Shown here: piece after piece, positions 45,901 to 60,900 of the stretch | Layout: each line of letters begins with the position of its first letter | Numbering within the stretch: the first letter of the stretch is position 1 | Assembly (NCBI GenBank): GCA_935421135.1 | Contig: OW285196.1 | Span: forward strand, 5,003,001 to 5,067,000 | DNA: 64,000 nt | Direction of reading: 5' to 3' | DNA from: Bugulina stolonifera | Lineage: Eukaryota > Bryozoa > Gymnolaemata > Cheilostomatida > Bugulidae | Position numbers and translations under genes: made by a program | Notes under the pieces: model-generated | Databases searched by the model: none | What the model saw: the letters and a program-made list of their open reading frames with translations, nothing else | What the model was told of the DNA's origin: nothing

Positions 45901-48900
45901 AATTGTCTGGATTAAGGATGGTAATGGTGCTCTGAGGTGCTCTGTTATATAATTACGTACATGTACGTCAGTCAATTTCTCTCTGATGGCAAATGTAATA
46001 AAACTACATCTAGTTTTACTTACTATTATAGCTAGGTAAAGTAGACCACTGTGTACTTACTGTTACAGCTAGGTAAAGTAGACCACAGAGTACTTACTAT
46101 TACAGCTAGGTAAAGTAGATCATTGAGTACTTACTCTTACAGCTAGGTAAAGTAGACCACAGAGTACTTACTATTACAGCTAGGTAAAGTAGATCATTGA
46201 GTACTTACTCTTACAGCTAGGTAAAGTAGACCACTGAGTACTTACTATTACAGGTAGGTAGAGTAGACCACTGAGTACTTACTATTACAGCTAGGTAGAG
46301 TAGACCACTGAGTACTTATTGTTACAGCTAGGTAAAGTAGACCACTGTGTACTTACTATTACAGCTAGGTAAAGTAGACCACCGAGTACTTACTATTACA
46401 GCTAGGTAAAGTAGACCACAGAGTACTTACTATTACAGCTAGGTAAAGTAGATCATTGAGTACTTACTCTTACAGCTAGGTAAAGTAGACCACTGAGTAC
46501 TTACTATTACAGGTAGGTAGAGTAGACCACTGAGTACTTACTATTACAGCTAGGTAAAGTAGACCACCGAGTACTTACTATTACAGCTAGGTAAAGTAGA
46601 CCACTGAGTACTTACTGTTACAGCTAGGTAAAGTAGACCACTGTGTACTTACTATTACAGCTAGGTAAAGTAGACCACTGTGTACTTACTATTACAGCTA
46701 GGTAAAGTAGACCACCGAGTACTTACTATTACAGCTAGGTAGAGTAGACCACTGAGTACTTACTATTACAGCTAGGTAAAGTAGGCCACCGAGTACTTAC
46801 TATTACAGCTAGGTAAAGTAGACCACTGTGTACTTACTATTACAGCTAGGTAGAGTAGACCACTGTGTGCTTACTGTTACAGCTAGGTAATGCAGACCAC
46901 TGTGTACTTACTATTACAGCTAGGTGAAGTAGACCATTGTGTATTTACTATTGCAGCTAGGTAGAGTAGATCACTGTGTACTTACTGTTACAGCTAGGTA
47001 AAGTAGACCACTGTGTACTTACTATTACAGCTAGGTAAAGTAGACCACTGAGTACTTACTCTTACAGCTAGATAAAGTAGACACTGTGTACTTACTATTA
47101 CAGCTAGGTAAAGTAGACCACCGAGTACTTACTATTACAGCTAGGTAAAGTAGACCACTGTGTACTTACTATTACAGCTAGGTAAAGTAGACCACTGTGT
47201 ACTTACTATTACAGCTAGGTAGAGTAGACCACCGTGTACTTACTGTTACAGCTAGGTAGAGTAGACCACCGTGTACTTACTGTTACAGCTAGGTAAAGTA
47301 GACCATTGTTTACTTACTGTTACAGCTAGGTAAAGTAGACCACCGTGTACTTACTATTACAGCTAGGTAAAGTAGACCACTGAATACTTACTATTACAGC
47401 TAGGTAAAATAGACCACTGTGAACTTACTATTGCAGCTAGGTAGAGTAGACCACTGTAGAGAAGGTAAACACTCTACTGTAGAATCACCAACAATCTGGT
47501 ATCCTGGCAGACAAGTAATCAGTACAGAGTCACCAACTCTTCTCCTAGTGTTCACAGAGATATTAGCTGTGTTGTTCAGTATAGGTAAGGCAGGACAACT
47601 CTGGGCTAAATCATAAGATCATATAAAGGCCAAATGCCATTCAGATCCCTGTAAATTAGTTTTAACTTCTTACAAGATGTCAGACGATGTAGGTGTACTT
47701 GCTTTCTACGTGTGTGTAGTCCTTACGATAGCAGTGAAATATACATGAATAAGATATATTGAATACTTCCTCTCAAGTCAGATCACACCAGGAATATAGT
47801 TTACTACACCAAATGTAGTTGCTAGTACATGTAGATACCTGTTATATAGCAGACACTGTACGTACAATGAGAGTATACAATACTTACCCTGGCATAGTGG
47901 AGGTACCGACCAATAACCTAATATTAGACAGCGTATTGTTACATCTCCACTCATTTCATATCCATCATTACACTCGTATGTTACACTCTCATTATACTCA
48001 TGTCCACCAATTCTAGACATTCTGGAGTTTGGCACAGAGGGGAGTGGTCCACAGTTCACCTCTGAAACCAGAAAAAGCAAACAGTAGTTGTCCTCTCTTG
48101 ACATTCATTTTATCTCTCCCGGTTCTATGTAGTGACGGCATGTTTTGTAGTGACGGCATGCTGGTTAAGTTAGTTTAGTGTCAGATGTGACATCAATAAC
48201 ATTTTTATTGCTATTGCCAAATGCCAATATAACACACTACATATAGTATCAGCCAATCACAGCAAAGCATACCCATTATTTAGTAGGGTTTCTACTATAC
48301 AAATAGACTTAAATCTTGACTATCATAATAACAACAGATCCAGCCATAACATTTTTATTGCTATACTCTATATATTATACATATTGAGAGGAATTGGAAC
48401 CCATACACAAACTTATGACTACCAGGATAACTATTACTCATAGTAAATTATTAGCAGATAGACATTGAATAAAATTAATACTAATTTTTCTTTATGATAT
48501 TTCCAAAAATAACACAGATACACAATAAATAAATGGAACATTAATTAGAATACAGACACAACATGATCACCCACAAGGTCACTACCTGGTTATTATGGGA
48601 CACATACACAGATGGAAATACATGTTTACAGTGATCATGTACGTGTATATGTATATAAGATTAAATTTTGCTCAGCACCATTTTTATAAATAGCCTAATT
48701 AACAGGTACCTTATATAAGTTTGGAACCCAGGCCGAAGCTAGGTAGTTGAAAGGCCACATTACACATATTAAATTAGCAGAAGAAAATATAGATATAGTA
48801 AAGAGAGTAGGAGACTAGTAGGTTAAATACACAAATTTTATATATTTTGAGCAAGACACTCGCGGCTATCATAGTAATATATTATTAGGAAAGCAGGGCT

Positions 48901-51900
48901 TAGTGTGATACATTATAATTATATACATTAGAGAATAACAGTATAAAGTTTAGTTTCATAGAGCACTGCATGGAGTAGTAAAGCAGTAAGGATATAATAA
49001 CATAACATGGTAGTCAACATGTTAGTAGGTGAACTAGTAATTAGTGTCATAATTTTTGAAATTCTTGTAAGAACACTATGTGTCAATAAGTGCACAAACT
49101 TCTAGAACATTCATATACACATTATGGTTAGCATGCAGAGACTCTTTCTCTTTACAGCGTTAGATGGTCTACGTTTGAAGGATGAGGTCACAGAACTAAT
49201 GGAATTCCCGGAATGGTTAACTGCCATGCTGAAAGATAAACACACTAGACTAATGACTCGAGTTTATAGGAGATGATGACATACATAACACAAACATGAA
49301 GCAATCCAGGGAATGCTGTATGAAACATAGATATGAGTGACTCATGGATTACAACTTGTTTGCTGACTAAGATGGGAAATCAAAAATCCGAAAATATGAT
49401 GTAAGGCTTAAGAAATAGTATACATCCTCCTATAATATCGATTGCTGCTGACATGGAAAACCCAGGAGAAGGGTATATAAGGAGAGCTTTTTGAGAGCAT
49501 AAGCAGAGCACATTGAGAGAGGAGAGAGAGAGCTCTCCCAGAGAGCACATTGAGAGAGCAGAGAGAGAGCTCTCACAAGGAGAGCACATTGAGAAAGCAG
49601 AGAGAGAGAGAGAGAGAGAGAGAGCACAAGATGATGACCCAGACAAGGACATACTGGATATAATGATGACATTAAATAGAGACTAATTACACAGTGCTCA
49701 AGTGTACTATTGATGATTAATAATTTTTATTGTGCCAATATTCTCTCTGAAACACAGACTCAGTGTAAGTCTATACATATGATATATTCCTTTTATATAA
49801 GGAGGCAGAATGACAATTATTGTAGCTGCTATAATCAAAGATTGGATTATTATTTTTGAAACTGACAGATTGGAGATTAATTTTTGTAGTAACACAATTA
49901 CTTATTGTGCGCAGCAATTACAGACACTGATACTTGGTTTTTGATCGCAAACGGGATTTCAGCACATTGAACAATTTATTTGAACTCATATTGAGTGACT
50001 TTCATTGAACTATTGATTTGGAGAATTCGAATGAACGAATATTTTTCCAGTGAGAAATTAGTATACATTTCCACTGAGGTGTTATAGTACATATACACTC
50101 TGAGGCAGTTTAAATATAACAATTCTTAAACAGCAAATTGGCCTGCGAAGTAATTGATTTACCAGGTGAATAATTCATAACGTACCTGATACACAGCTCT
50201 CTTGAAAGAGATATACTTGAATTGCAGTTGGCTTGATAATACCTGTCGATAGGGTAACACATAGAACACATAGATTCTTCAGGGGAGGTAGTCCCAATTC
50301 TGTCACTCGGATTATTATACTCTACAACATAGAGAGAGTACATTTGTATGTCCACGAGAGGAAATAAATATATTGAGTGCATACGTCCTGAGTGCTACCA
50401 TTACATTACACATAGAACCTAGAACCAAAGTACACTTGTTTACATAAATCAATTGATTGAATATAGGAGGTATACACACATAGTATTGGACCAAAGAGTC
50501 ATTGTCAGAAGTTATCGTCTCTCAATAGAGATATAATTAACGTGAGAAGACAACTATCAATTAGTGAGACAGACATTACATGAGAACCAAAGTTATCTTC
50601 TCTTAATTTATTGGAGGTTAACAGGAGAAGATAATTACAAATTACACAGTACATTGCACAAACCATTGAATACAAACACAACTAGTCTATATTATATATC
50701 ACATAGAACCATTAGTGTACTAGCATACTCAGTATACGTCTACACATATACAATATACACAAACATACAAATTATTACATTTCCCTCGTGACATTAGTAC
50801 TGAACTATCTCTTAGCTATGGATTGAAATTCAACTTTACTTTTCAACTTTCAACAACTACTTTGATATTTACAGGCAATATAGAGGCACATTGGGACATT
50901 TTGATTATATGTAGTTTTCCTCTTTCTGCAACTGTCAAAGTTCATTTGAGAACAGGAAATAGCATAACATGGATGCCATCTTGAAAAGAGTAAGCTAATT
51001 GAAAACACGAAGATTTGGTGGGTAAATGAAAAATTTTCATCCCACAAGTATTTAATTACCTCTTTATTGAGTTAATTATATTAGCAACATGCTTATGATT
51101 ATGTCTTTGTGCCTTTGGTAGTTTGAAACACTGTTAATGAGGATCACAGCACATTCGATTAATTGAGTGCTAAAGCTAATTTTAAGATGAGGTGGTTTAC
51201 ATAAAAAAGGTGTATGGGGGCACATTGGGATGCATGTTTTGGGGGCTAATTGAGACATGTCTCAATTAGCCCCATATGTATCATTTTCTAAGGCTGATGA
51301 AGCGAACAATTATTTTGGGGTTTTTAAAACATGATTATAAACAGAAACCCTACTGCTAGAGTCAGGCATAGCGATGAATAGATTCTTCACGTAGTGAAGA
51401 AAGTGGTTAATAAGGAGCTGACAATTCATGAGACTCCAGATGTTATCACAATCAGCAAATCAATTCTTTAGCAAGGGCAGTTACCAAATATAGACAATCT
51501 ATGTGTTTGATGGATTTACGCACTAATATTGCTCATAATTACTGTTTTAGACCATTCCTTTACTTTTCAAAGACATAACCTTGTTGTTGGAAAAAAATAT
51601 AATTCTTGAAATAAATCCAAACTAACCAGACAGTAAACATATAGTCCCAATTAGCCCCGACCCTTGTCCCAATGTACCTCAGATAGGGGGCAGAATGGGA
51701 CAGTTGACAACTCTATGTAAAATTCACTTCATGACAAATTGGCAATTGCTAGAACAATGTTATTAAGAATCCATAGAGAAAACATATTAAAAGCATGTCT
51801 TAAAAGTAATTTCAAGCATTTGTTCAAAAATCTCAGCGAGTAAAACTGAAAGGTGTAAATTTTGTCTCAATGTGCGCCCCAAGCCCCCCCCCCCCCCGTC

Positions 51901-54900
51901 TCCCCTACTTACTATGACAAGTGGAGGCAGGTGTCTGTTTAGTATTTACTTCCTAGGACAAGTGAGGCAGGTGTATATTTACTTACTTGGACAAGTGGGG
52001 CAGGTGTCTGTGTACTTACTATGGCAAGTGGGGGCAGGTGTCCATTTCCCATCTTCTGCACATCTAATAGTGGCAGTACCCACTAAGATGAATCCAGCAT
52101 TATCACAGTTGTAGGTGATTTCTGAATCAAACGTTGTGCTGTAGAAATAGTGAGAGATGTTGCCATTTGTTAGGGCTGGTGGACGGCCACAGTCTTTTCC
52201 TACAAGTTGAAGTTTGTGTACCAATTCACTGTGCAGGGGAGAAACTTTATTGGTTTAGTAAACGAAGCATGGTATCTGAGTTTTCAAAAGAAAACAAAGG
52301 TTTGTCAAAGTTATATAATACATGTATTCAATGAGAACAGCAAGTTAGTGATGGGTAACTTGACTGATTGCCATGCTACATGTATTGGAAATAGAAATAG
52401 ATGATATACATGTACAAAGTACACTGTACATGTATATCGTACAGAAATAAATTTCCAACTTTACATGTGTAAATGTATATCAAATACTACATGTAATTTT
52501 GTTGTAGGAGAAGCATTCTTACTGCTGCATATAGGAGGTGGTGACCAAGTCCTGTTTGCCTGACATTCTATGACGTTAGAGTATCTAGTGACCTCATATC
52601 CAGGTACGCAGTTGTATGTAGCCCTATCCTGATATCTTGTACCAGTAAAAGATATAGGTCCAGCTTTTGTGTTCTTTACCAGCGGAGGCTGCCCACAAAC
52701 AATCTCTGTTAATACAAGAAAATATGTTACATAATTATGTTACATGCCCAGTAGTGTAGTGTTGTTTCACGCCTCAGCATCTAAAGGCTGTTATACACCA
52801 TTATTGCTCAATTACCTTCCTTGAACATATAAGTGACACATATGCTGGGAGAGAAGTGTTTAAACAAATTCCTAATTGGAATTCACAAACCAATGAAGTT
52901 CTCTATCATACTACCTAATTATCAATGATGGAGAGGGGGCTGTTCAAGTCACCTGCAAGGTGATCAGAGGTCACGAAGTTTTGGTTGGGGCTACAAAAAT
53001 CTATAATTAGAAGTGAGAAGAAAGTCTAGGCGTTGGAAGGGCAACCATGCATCAAAGTTTAACGAGACGATAGGCTTAGGCCACTATGGAAAGCAGAGCT
53101 GCTTTGCCTCTAAGACCCTGAGTTTCATGCACCTTGAAACCTTGACTAAATGTTTATGACATCAATATAGGACTGCTAATACTAACTGTTGCATATAGGA
53201 GTAGACCATGTGCCGTCTGCTAGACATTCTGCTGTACTAGAACTGCTAGAGATTTCATATCCTGTTACACAGGAATAATTAGCTGTATCTTGAAATAGTG
53301 TTCCTGTAGCATCAACAATCTCTCCATGTGAGATATTATTAGGTGGATTCCCACAGCTTTTCCCTGCAATGAAGATTGATGCTGCCATTATACACCCTTA
53401 GCTTTAAAGCAACACTTACTAAATGGGGTAAAGGTCAAGGTCAAGTACAATTACACTATTAGTTCTTTCGAGAACTAAATTTCAGGATCAGGCCAATTTG
53501 CCAATATATTTTAGCAATGTTTGTGTTTTGATCATTGGCAGTACAGCACCAAAATGTATTATTTGCCAATGGAATTTCATCAGCTGAAGAGTTTGAAACC
53601 GCTTTGAAATTTTTAAAACCATGATTGGCCGATGTTAGTCACATCGGCTGGTAATTTCTTTCCCACCACTGCCATATTTTAAAACTGACAAATTTTAGCT
53701 GATTTTTGGAAATGTGTGAAAGTCCTTGAAAGGCTGGGAAAGACTGGAAGCGAAATCAGCCTCGCGACAAGTGGGGCCATATCGTTTCGATATGCACTTC
53801 CAAGCACACTAGGTACAAAACAATCATAAAGCAATATTGCATTTGATTGCTGGCCTGAACACATCCTGCGTCTATGGATATTTAAATTTTTAAGTGAAAA
53901 AAGAGGTGTCGACCAAAAAAGCGCATGCGGCAAGCGAAAATATCAAACATGTTTGATTGAAGAAAATTCGCAAATTTTGTCCAAAGTAGCAGAGTCTCGT
54001 TGTTTCTTGCAATTTCTCTAGTGGATTTCGCCTCGTTCACTTCCAGTCTGGTCCCACCTTAAAATCCGGAGTAATTAGCAGAGGGACATTTCGAAAAGAA
54101 AAAGATAGTTTGGAACAGGACGTTTCAAAACTAGACAGTTCGAAACAGGACAGTTTGAGACTGGGTGGATTGCATTTAGAAGAACACTTTTTGCAGATAA
54201 TGAATGTTAACTAAATAATTTAATTAATTAAATAAAAAAATAATATTCAAAATAAAAATTAGTTGAAATCTAGTGGTTGGGGTTCGGGGTTAGGGTTTTT
54301 CGAACTGTCCGGTGTTGAACTGTCCACTTTTGAAACTTCCTGTTTCAAACTGTCTTTTTCGAACAGTCGCACATTTTGAGTAATTAAACTAGTAGAAGTG
54401 AGAACAGCAAAACAACACTACTGATATTGGTACTACCACTTGATACTATATTATTATTATATGCTGTACATGTGTTTCATATAAGCATATACGAGTAAAA
54501 AGAGGCCGGCTCTCACCTATCGCCTGCTATATACATGCTGTTTACTCACTCTGGAAACTAAGCAGCACATGTTCTGCTGAGCATTCTACGTAGACTGATC
54601 ATTAAAATATTATCAATTGTTAACAGACATGTAGTTTTTTGATCCAGGAAGATGAACAATCTGCAACCCCTGCATTTAAATTCAAAATTCTATCCCAAAA
54701 AATAGATCTCTGAAGACGAATCTCCTGGTTGTGAGTTCCATCACGGAGACCAATCACAAAGATGCTTATCTGGAAGTTTTTGGTTCAGAAGAGATCCACG
54801 ACTCACTGCAGAGATTCATCACCCATCTTAAACACAGTTTTACAATGCCACGTGTAGGAACGACAAATGTTTCAATTGTCACAAGACCGACAACAATTTT

Positions 54901-57900
54901 TTGGCAGACGTCATAACACCAACAAATGTAACAAAAGTTCAAAGGCAACAACTATCACAAATGTTTCACAAAAATGCAACACAACACTGAAAAATAGTGC
55001 TGGCAGTTTTGATTTACCTTTGAATTCGATTATTTTTCTTTGATGTAGCTTAAAACGCTGACGATATCCGAATATAGTTACATGTTAATAAAGCAGAGTG
55101 TGACAGCCTTCAATAGGAGACATGAAATTTGCGATTCAATTTTCTTCGGCTTAAACCAAGACAACCGAGTAGAAGCAGGCATCTTCAATTTTAGTCAGCA
55201 TTTTAAAACACAACGAAAAAGATCCAATTCAACCGTAAATCAAAATCTCTCAGCACTATTCTTCCGTGTTATGGTGCATTTTGTTGAGCATTTGTGATAT
55301 TTGTTAGCATTGTGTCGATTGTCGTTGAACTTTTGTGACGTTTGTGGCTACTGCGATGTTTGTCGAAAAATTTTGTGACGTTTGTCGGTGTTGTGACAGT
55401 TGTGACGTTTGTTGTCGCTACAGACATGTATGGCTTTTCCTGTTAGTTAATACTCTTACAGCTTACAGGTTAGCACCCTTTGCTGGTAGTAGGTACTGTG
55501 ATCAGAATTGCTAGCACAAGTTGCAAATCGCCACTCACCAGTGCAAATACCACCAGCCAGCCTGTTAGCTGATGTACAGCTTGCATTGCTCATATCCAAA
55601 TAGCCAGTTGTAATGACTGTGCCTGTATGGATTTTCTATTGCAGGTACTCTAGAACAGTTGATTCCTACAATCAAAGGAATTGATAGTGTAATACAAATT
55701 CATATTTTGTTGAACAAAAACAGAAAACAAAAACTTGTAATTACGTGTAGAAAGGAGGATCATGTAATGTGAATAGTTGTACACCAATTAATTCTTAGTT
55801 TATTGGCAGATTGAAAGGTCAACTAAAAAGTTGGTGGCTAGAAATGGTGGCTAGAAATGGTGGCTAGCAATGGTGGCTAGCAATGGTGGCTAGAAATGGT
55901 GGCTAGAAATGGTGACCGAGTTCACTATGACTCAGAATTAGATAGCAAAAAAGTACATTGTATATAACATAGAGAAAGACATTAGAAGAACAACAGTCCG
56001 AGTCAAAACCGTAGCATTAACTTCAGTGGTATCCGGATAGATACATGTAATCTATTGTAGAGTGATTGCTGTACTAAATGCATGCAAGTACAAAGCAGGT
56101 AGGGTTGGGTGCTGGTAAAATTTCATTGGTAGAGATCAATGACCAACAGTATGTACAGCTGTTTCATTTTTATTGGGGTATTGTGCATGTACCTGCATTC
56201 ATGTTTTGACTGGAATTGAACCAAATACTTCTGCAAGTTAAAGTGTGATAGCTTGCTGCCCATTGTCCAGGGAACAAACAGCTACTTAAAACAGTAGCAT
56301 TAGGGAATGTGTAGCCTGGAGCACACAGACAGTTAGTCCAAGCACTCTTGCAATATCCTTCCTCTATTAGGGGAACAACTAGAAAAGAAAGCATTTTGCA
56401 AGTTATACAAACTGTAGACATCAATTAAATATTCTATACATATATATAGATTCAGAGGCATGATTGACAAAAATATCAAAATCTAGTGTACCACATGAGA
56501 TGAGAACTGGGCACACTATAGACTGTCTACTGTGCATGTCTGAGCCCACGTACTGCCCGAACCTAGAGATCACATGTTACTCTGTTAAATCGTGTAAACT
56601 TAAAAACTGAAATAAAGTTCTCAGGGGCTAAAGTTCTTGCTAAACTACTTGTGAAATACAATTTGCCTGCATTTGCACCACAGTTTCCCTAGCAACTACT
56701 ATTTGCTGGTTCTAGATTGCACGATGTTAAAGTCAAGTATTGTGGTGACATTCCAATGGATATAGCCTCAAACAGGGGCGGCTATAGGCACCTATCCTAG
56801 GTGTGTGTTCAATCAAGCATGCAATACTAGCTGTGCTCTGTAAACTATCAATACTATGCATGTCCAGGCTTCGATTAATTTTCAATTTGCTTGCTCAGGC
56901 AGTATAGTCATTGTAGTGCTGTAATAGTCATGTTATATGTGTAGACTGTACATGTTCATGTTCCACACTTATCTTGTATTAACCAGGGCTTAAAGTGCAC
57001 CGGAACGCCGTTCTGGTAAGAATTTATTAGAGCTATTCTTACAGGAACGCGTTCCAGTTGCATTTTCATTTGGCTATTTTCTCAGTCATAGTTGAAAGCC
57101 TCTTAGTACATTAGCTAGCCTACTAGTTCCCTTAGTAAAGGTGTTGCTCCCTTACTAACTACAGCCAGTCAGACCATCCTCGCCCAAAACATTGAGAAGT
57201 CCCCAACCTAGTCAATTTAATAGGTTAATTAAATGGGTGTCTAAAGTATTTTTCATTTCGATATTAATATTTTTTACAAGTTAACACATGAGAATTAGGT
57301 GATAATATTATGTGTGGCAAACATTTTTATCTTAGAAGGTCTAAAGTACTACTGTTTACCCAAAAATACACAACATTTTAGATGTTGACAGGGAAGCAAG
57401 GTAGACAAATCTAAATTTCTCACACATTTTCTGCAAGCACTGTGTGCCCACCTCATTTGTTCCACTTCAAACACTGGCTCAATACCACTCATCTAAACAG
57501 AAATGTAGATGTAACTATTTTATTTGTTAAATATTTACAAGTTTAAACACAGAGAACAGGAGTTAATAAAAAAATATTTGTTGTAAAAACATCTTGTTGA
57601 TGTGCTACTTCTTAGAACTTAGCCAGATATATGCGGACGTCGAACATCCGAGCGTTCCTGTTTGATAGTGAAAGTCATATAATGTTGATGCGTTCCTGTA
57701 AACAAATTTTTACACTTTAAGCCCTGGTATTAACTCACTCAGACGCGTGAAGTCCATGACTTCTTGAAAATAGGCTGGTGTTGAAATTTTTCCAACAGTA
57801 TATCTGCCTCTGGCCTCAAGCTACTAACATTATCAAACAGTACCTTAACTGCATCACTTATCATATCTCTCACATGCATGCACGTTGCTTACACTTATAC

Positions 57901-60900
57901 TCGTCTTACAGTGTGTACATATGCCTACACTTACATATAGCCTGCTTGTATTGCACAATTCCATAAATTGGTTGTCACTTGCTCATTATTGCATGTAAAC
58001 ACTATCTTTACACCTGATTTTATAGGGCCGAGGCCCCTCTAAATAGTTGCAATCATACCCATTATGTATCTACATTATTATTATTAGTAAGTTTTGTGCA
58101 GTACCGACCTAAAATGGGTCCGGCGTCGTGCCTTTCTCCATATTGTTGCGCAACACTAGTGACGATACTCTATCGTGTCTTTACCGGAAGTTTTCACCGG
58201 AAATGTAAAACTATATAAAGCGATGCTTTTGTATTGTCAATCAGTCGTTGCTTAGACTCCAATAAAGACACATCTAATAGAGAACTACACAGAGGTTTCT
58301 TTTCTAGAATAGCATAGTTCCAGCTCTCGGTCCCATCGGACCTTGAAGCCCGAACTGCCTAACCTGGCATAGAACATGCTCTCTCAAGATTATTCTAAGC
58401 AATAGCTCGTACCATAAACGCGGTTCAGTTCAATAATACCATACAAGCACTGCTCACTCTTGATGTAATGGGAAGCAAATCTAGTCGACCACTCCTAGAC
58501 TCTTCCCACACCCGTACCGGCATCAGTACTCATATGTCCAGTATTATAGTATTATATGAAACGATATACATGTGTAGGGAAAAGCCCCCACTTATAACTC
58601 AACTGATGGAAATATTTCAAAAAGCGCTTCTATGTAATTAATCTGTATGATTATAGAAGTTATCCTACATCTGAAATTCCTATCTGCACTATTCTATACA
58701 GTAAAACAAGGTCCATGTTGTAACATAAAAGTCATCACATAATGCCATTAATGCATTATGTGCTGAGAGTAAGCTTTTCTTCATGCATCAGAGTTTTGCT
58801 GTGAGTACATTAAGGTGTATCAAGGGAGCAGCCCTGACCTAGTGGTTAGTGCACGTGATGCTCTTGTGGGAGATTCAAGTTTGATTACCGTAAACGTAAT
58901 TGATGGTGGTAGAAGGAATATAATGCCACCAAGGACTAGTGGCCAGTGGATTTTTATGTGGGAGACCCAGGTTTGATTACTGTAAAGGTAATTGGTGGTG
59001 GTATGAAAGAGCATGGTGCTCCTGTGTTACTTGGCCACTTCACCATACTAAACCACATCGTACAGGTACCTTCCCCACCCCAAATTAGAGAAAACTTTCA
59101 GATCTCTTTAGACCATTGCTTGCGTATCTGGGATTAGTAGCAGGAACTAAAACTGTCAAGGTTTTTCATAATAAAGTATGATAACAGATATAGACATTGT
59201 ATCTAGGTGACCTTCTTTAGACAAACACTGGCTTCTTTATGCACAGTAATGTGATTCACACAAAATGAATATTTTTGTTGTTGAGTTCAATGCACCATTG
59301 CAGACTTATTAAGTTACTGACACTTACAATTAACTGCTGTGTATTCCAATGTAAATCCACCACCAGTTACACCACCATCACTGTAGAACCTGACAACCAC
59401 CTTGTTAGGAACAATCAAGTACCTGCTGGAACTGTAACTCCCACATATTGTTTTGGCTAACTTTGGTCCTGATGTTGACTCACCACCATAAATCTACGAA
59501 TACAAGTATTATAGTATTTACATTCAGGCTTGTACATTGTACATGTACTACTAAACAAAGTACAGTACTGTAAGTGGCCTATTACACTAAAATTAGAAGA
59601 GCATTAGCTTATTTCACAATGGCCGTACCTTGTGGCAAAATTCAGTATTACTTTACTAAAATATGCTATTACCAATTTTACTGCGAAATTAGTTACTGAC
59701 AGGTTTAACTTTCCGCTATTAATTTAAATAGATCTGCGTTTTTTAGGGATAGGCAAGTTACTTCACCAATGGCAAAGTTACTAAAGTCGTACAGGAGTAT
59801 TATAAAGTTAGGGCCCTTCCTAACACCACCTTTACGGGAATAAAACCTGAAGTCCAGAGCTTTGACCACAGCTGCTGGCTCCTATTTCCATTCTGTGATA
59901 AAACAATGTAATATCATAATGATTTTAGTTTATTAAGGGGTTTGGCTATTTTCTATATATATATATATATTCAGTATTGCCTTACCAAAACATGCTATTT
60001 CCACTTTTACTGCGAACTTAGTTACTCACAGGTTTAACTTTCAGCTAAAAATTTAAAGAGATTTTCTTTTGGGATATGCAAGTTACTTCGCCAATGGCAG
60101 CTGAAACTGTTTAGATGCAGATTACTAGATGTCTATCTAACTGGAGACTGACATGGAAAAACAAGTACATTCAAGCTAGCAATAATTATTCACTGTACTG
60201 TACTACGTAAATCCAGTATGTACACGCACATGTAGCTTTAATTCGTAATCCACTCATTGGAAAATTGGCACTAGGTTTGAGTTGCACATAGCTACTCGCC
60301 TCGACACCATCATATCGGCAAATATTGTCATCGTGCTCTATTGACACTGAATATATTCTGATCAGGGTTCTCTTCACACCAGAAGCCTGGATGTACCATA
60401 GACAGTTCTCATTATTCAAGTATGTGCCTCTATCATAATTGATTTGAGGTCTTATGTACTTGGCTGTTGAAGTAGCCACCAGCCTGCTTCCACAGCCCAG
60501 TCCATCACCTAACAAAAGCAGGGTTATAAATTACAAGGATAAGTTTCTCCAATAAGACCCATAACTGTGTCTCTGCACAAACTGTGATAAATCTTGAAAC
60601 TATTACTGGCACAGTGTTAAATAGTTGAAGCTACTATAATATGTACATGTACAAATGTACATACATGTATTATACATGTATATGTACATGTACATGTATA
60701 ATAATTATGTACACGTACATAATTTACATGTACATATTATTACAAACATGTTCATGTACATGAATTCTCTGTTATTAATCCTAACAACATTTGATCCAAT
60801 CAGATGCCAGCATACCAAGCAAACAGAACTGAGATTGCGTGATTACTGGATTGATGGAAGAATATCCACAGTCTTTGACATCAACAAGTTTCATTGTTAC

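Larger units (their letters stand above)
48062..52019. other. Expanded intron of gene B
   Basis: About 3.3 kb longer than the gene A intron. It contains a GAGA-rich tandem block (49490-49625), a foldback element (50880-51884) and a poly-C run at about 51885. A plus-strand 45-codon frame at about 49142-49276 after a TTTACAG acceptor (LDGLRLKDEVTELMEFPEW) looks coding-like but is unassigned. The rest is unrecognised AT-rich DNA. Confidence 0.5.
56379..59327. other. Intron of gene B with LTR and SINE remnants
   Basis: Contains a diverged solo LTR (about 57960-58555) and a SINE dimer (about 58825-59115). The remainder is AT-rich and unrecognised. Confidence 0.5.
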
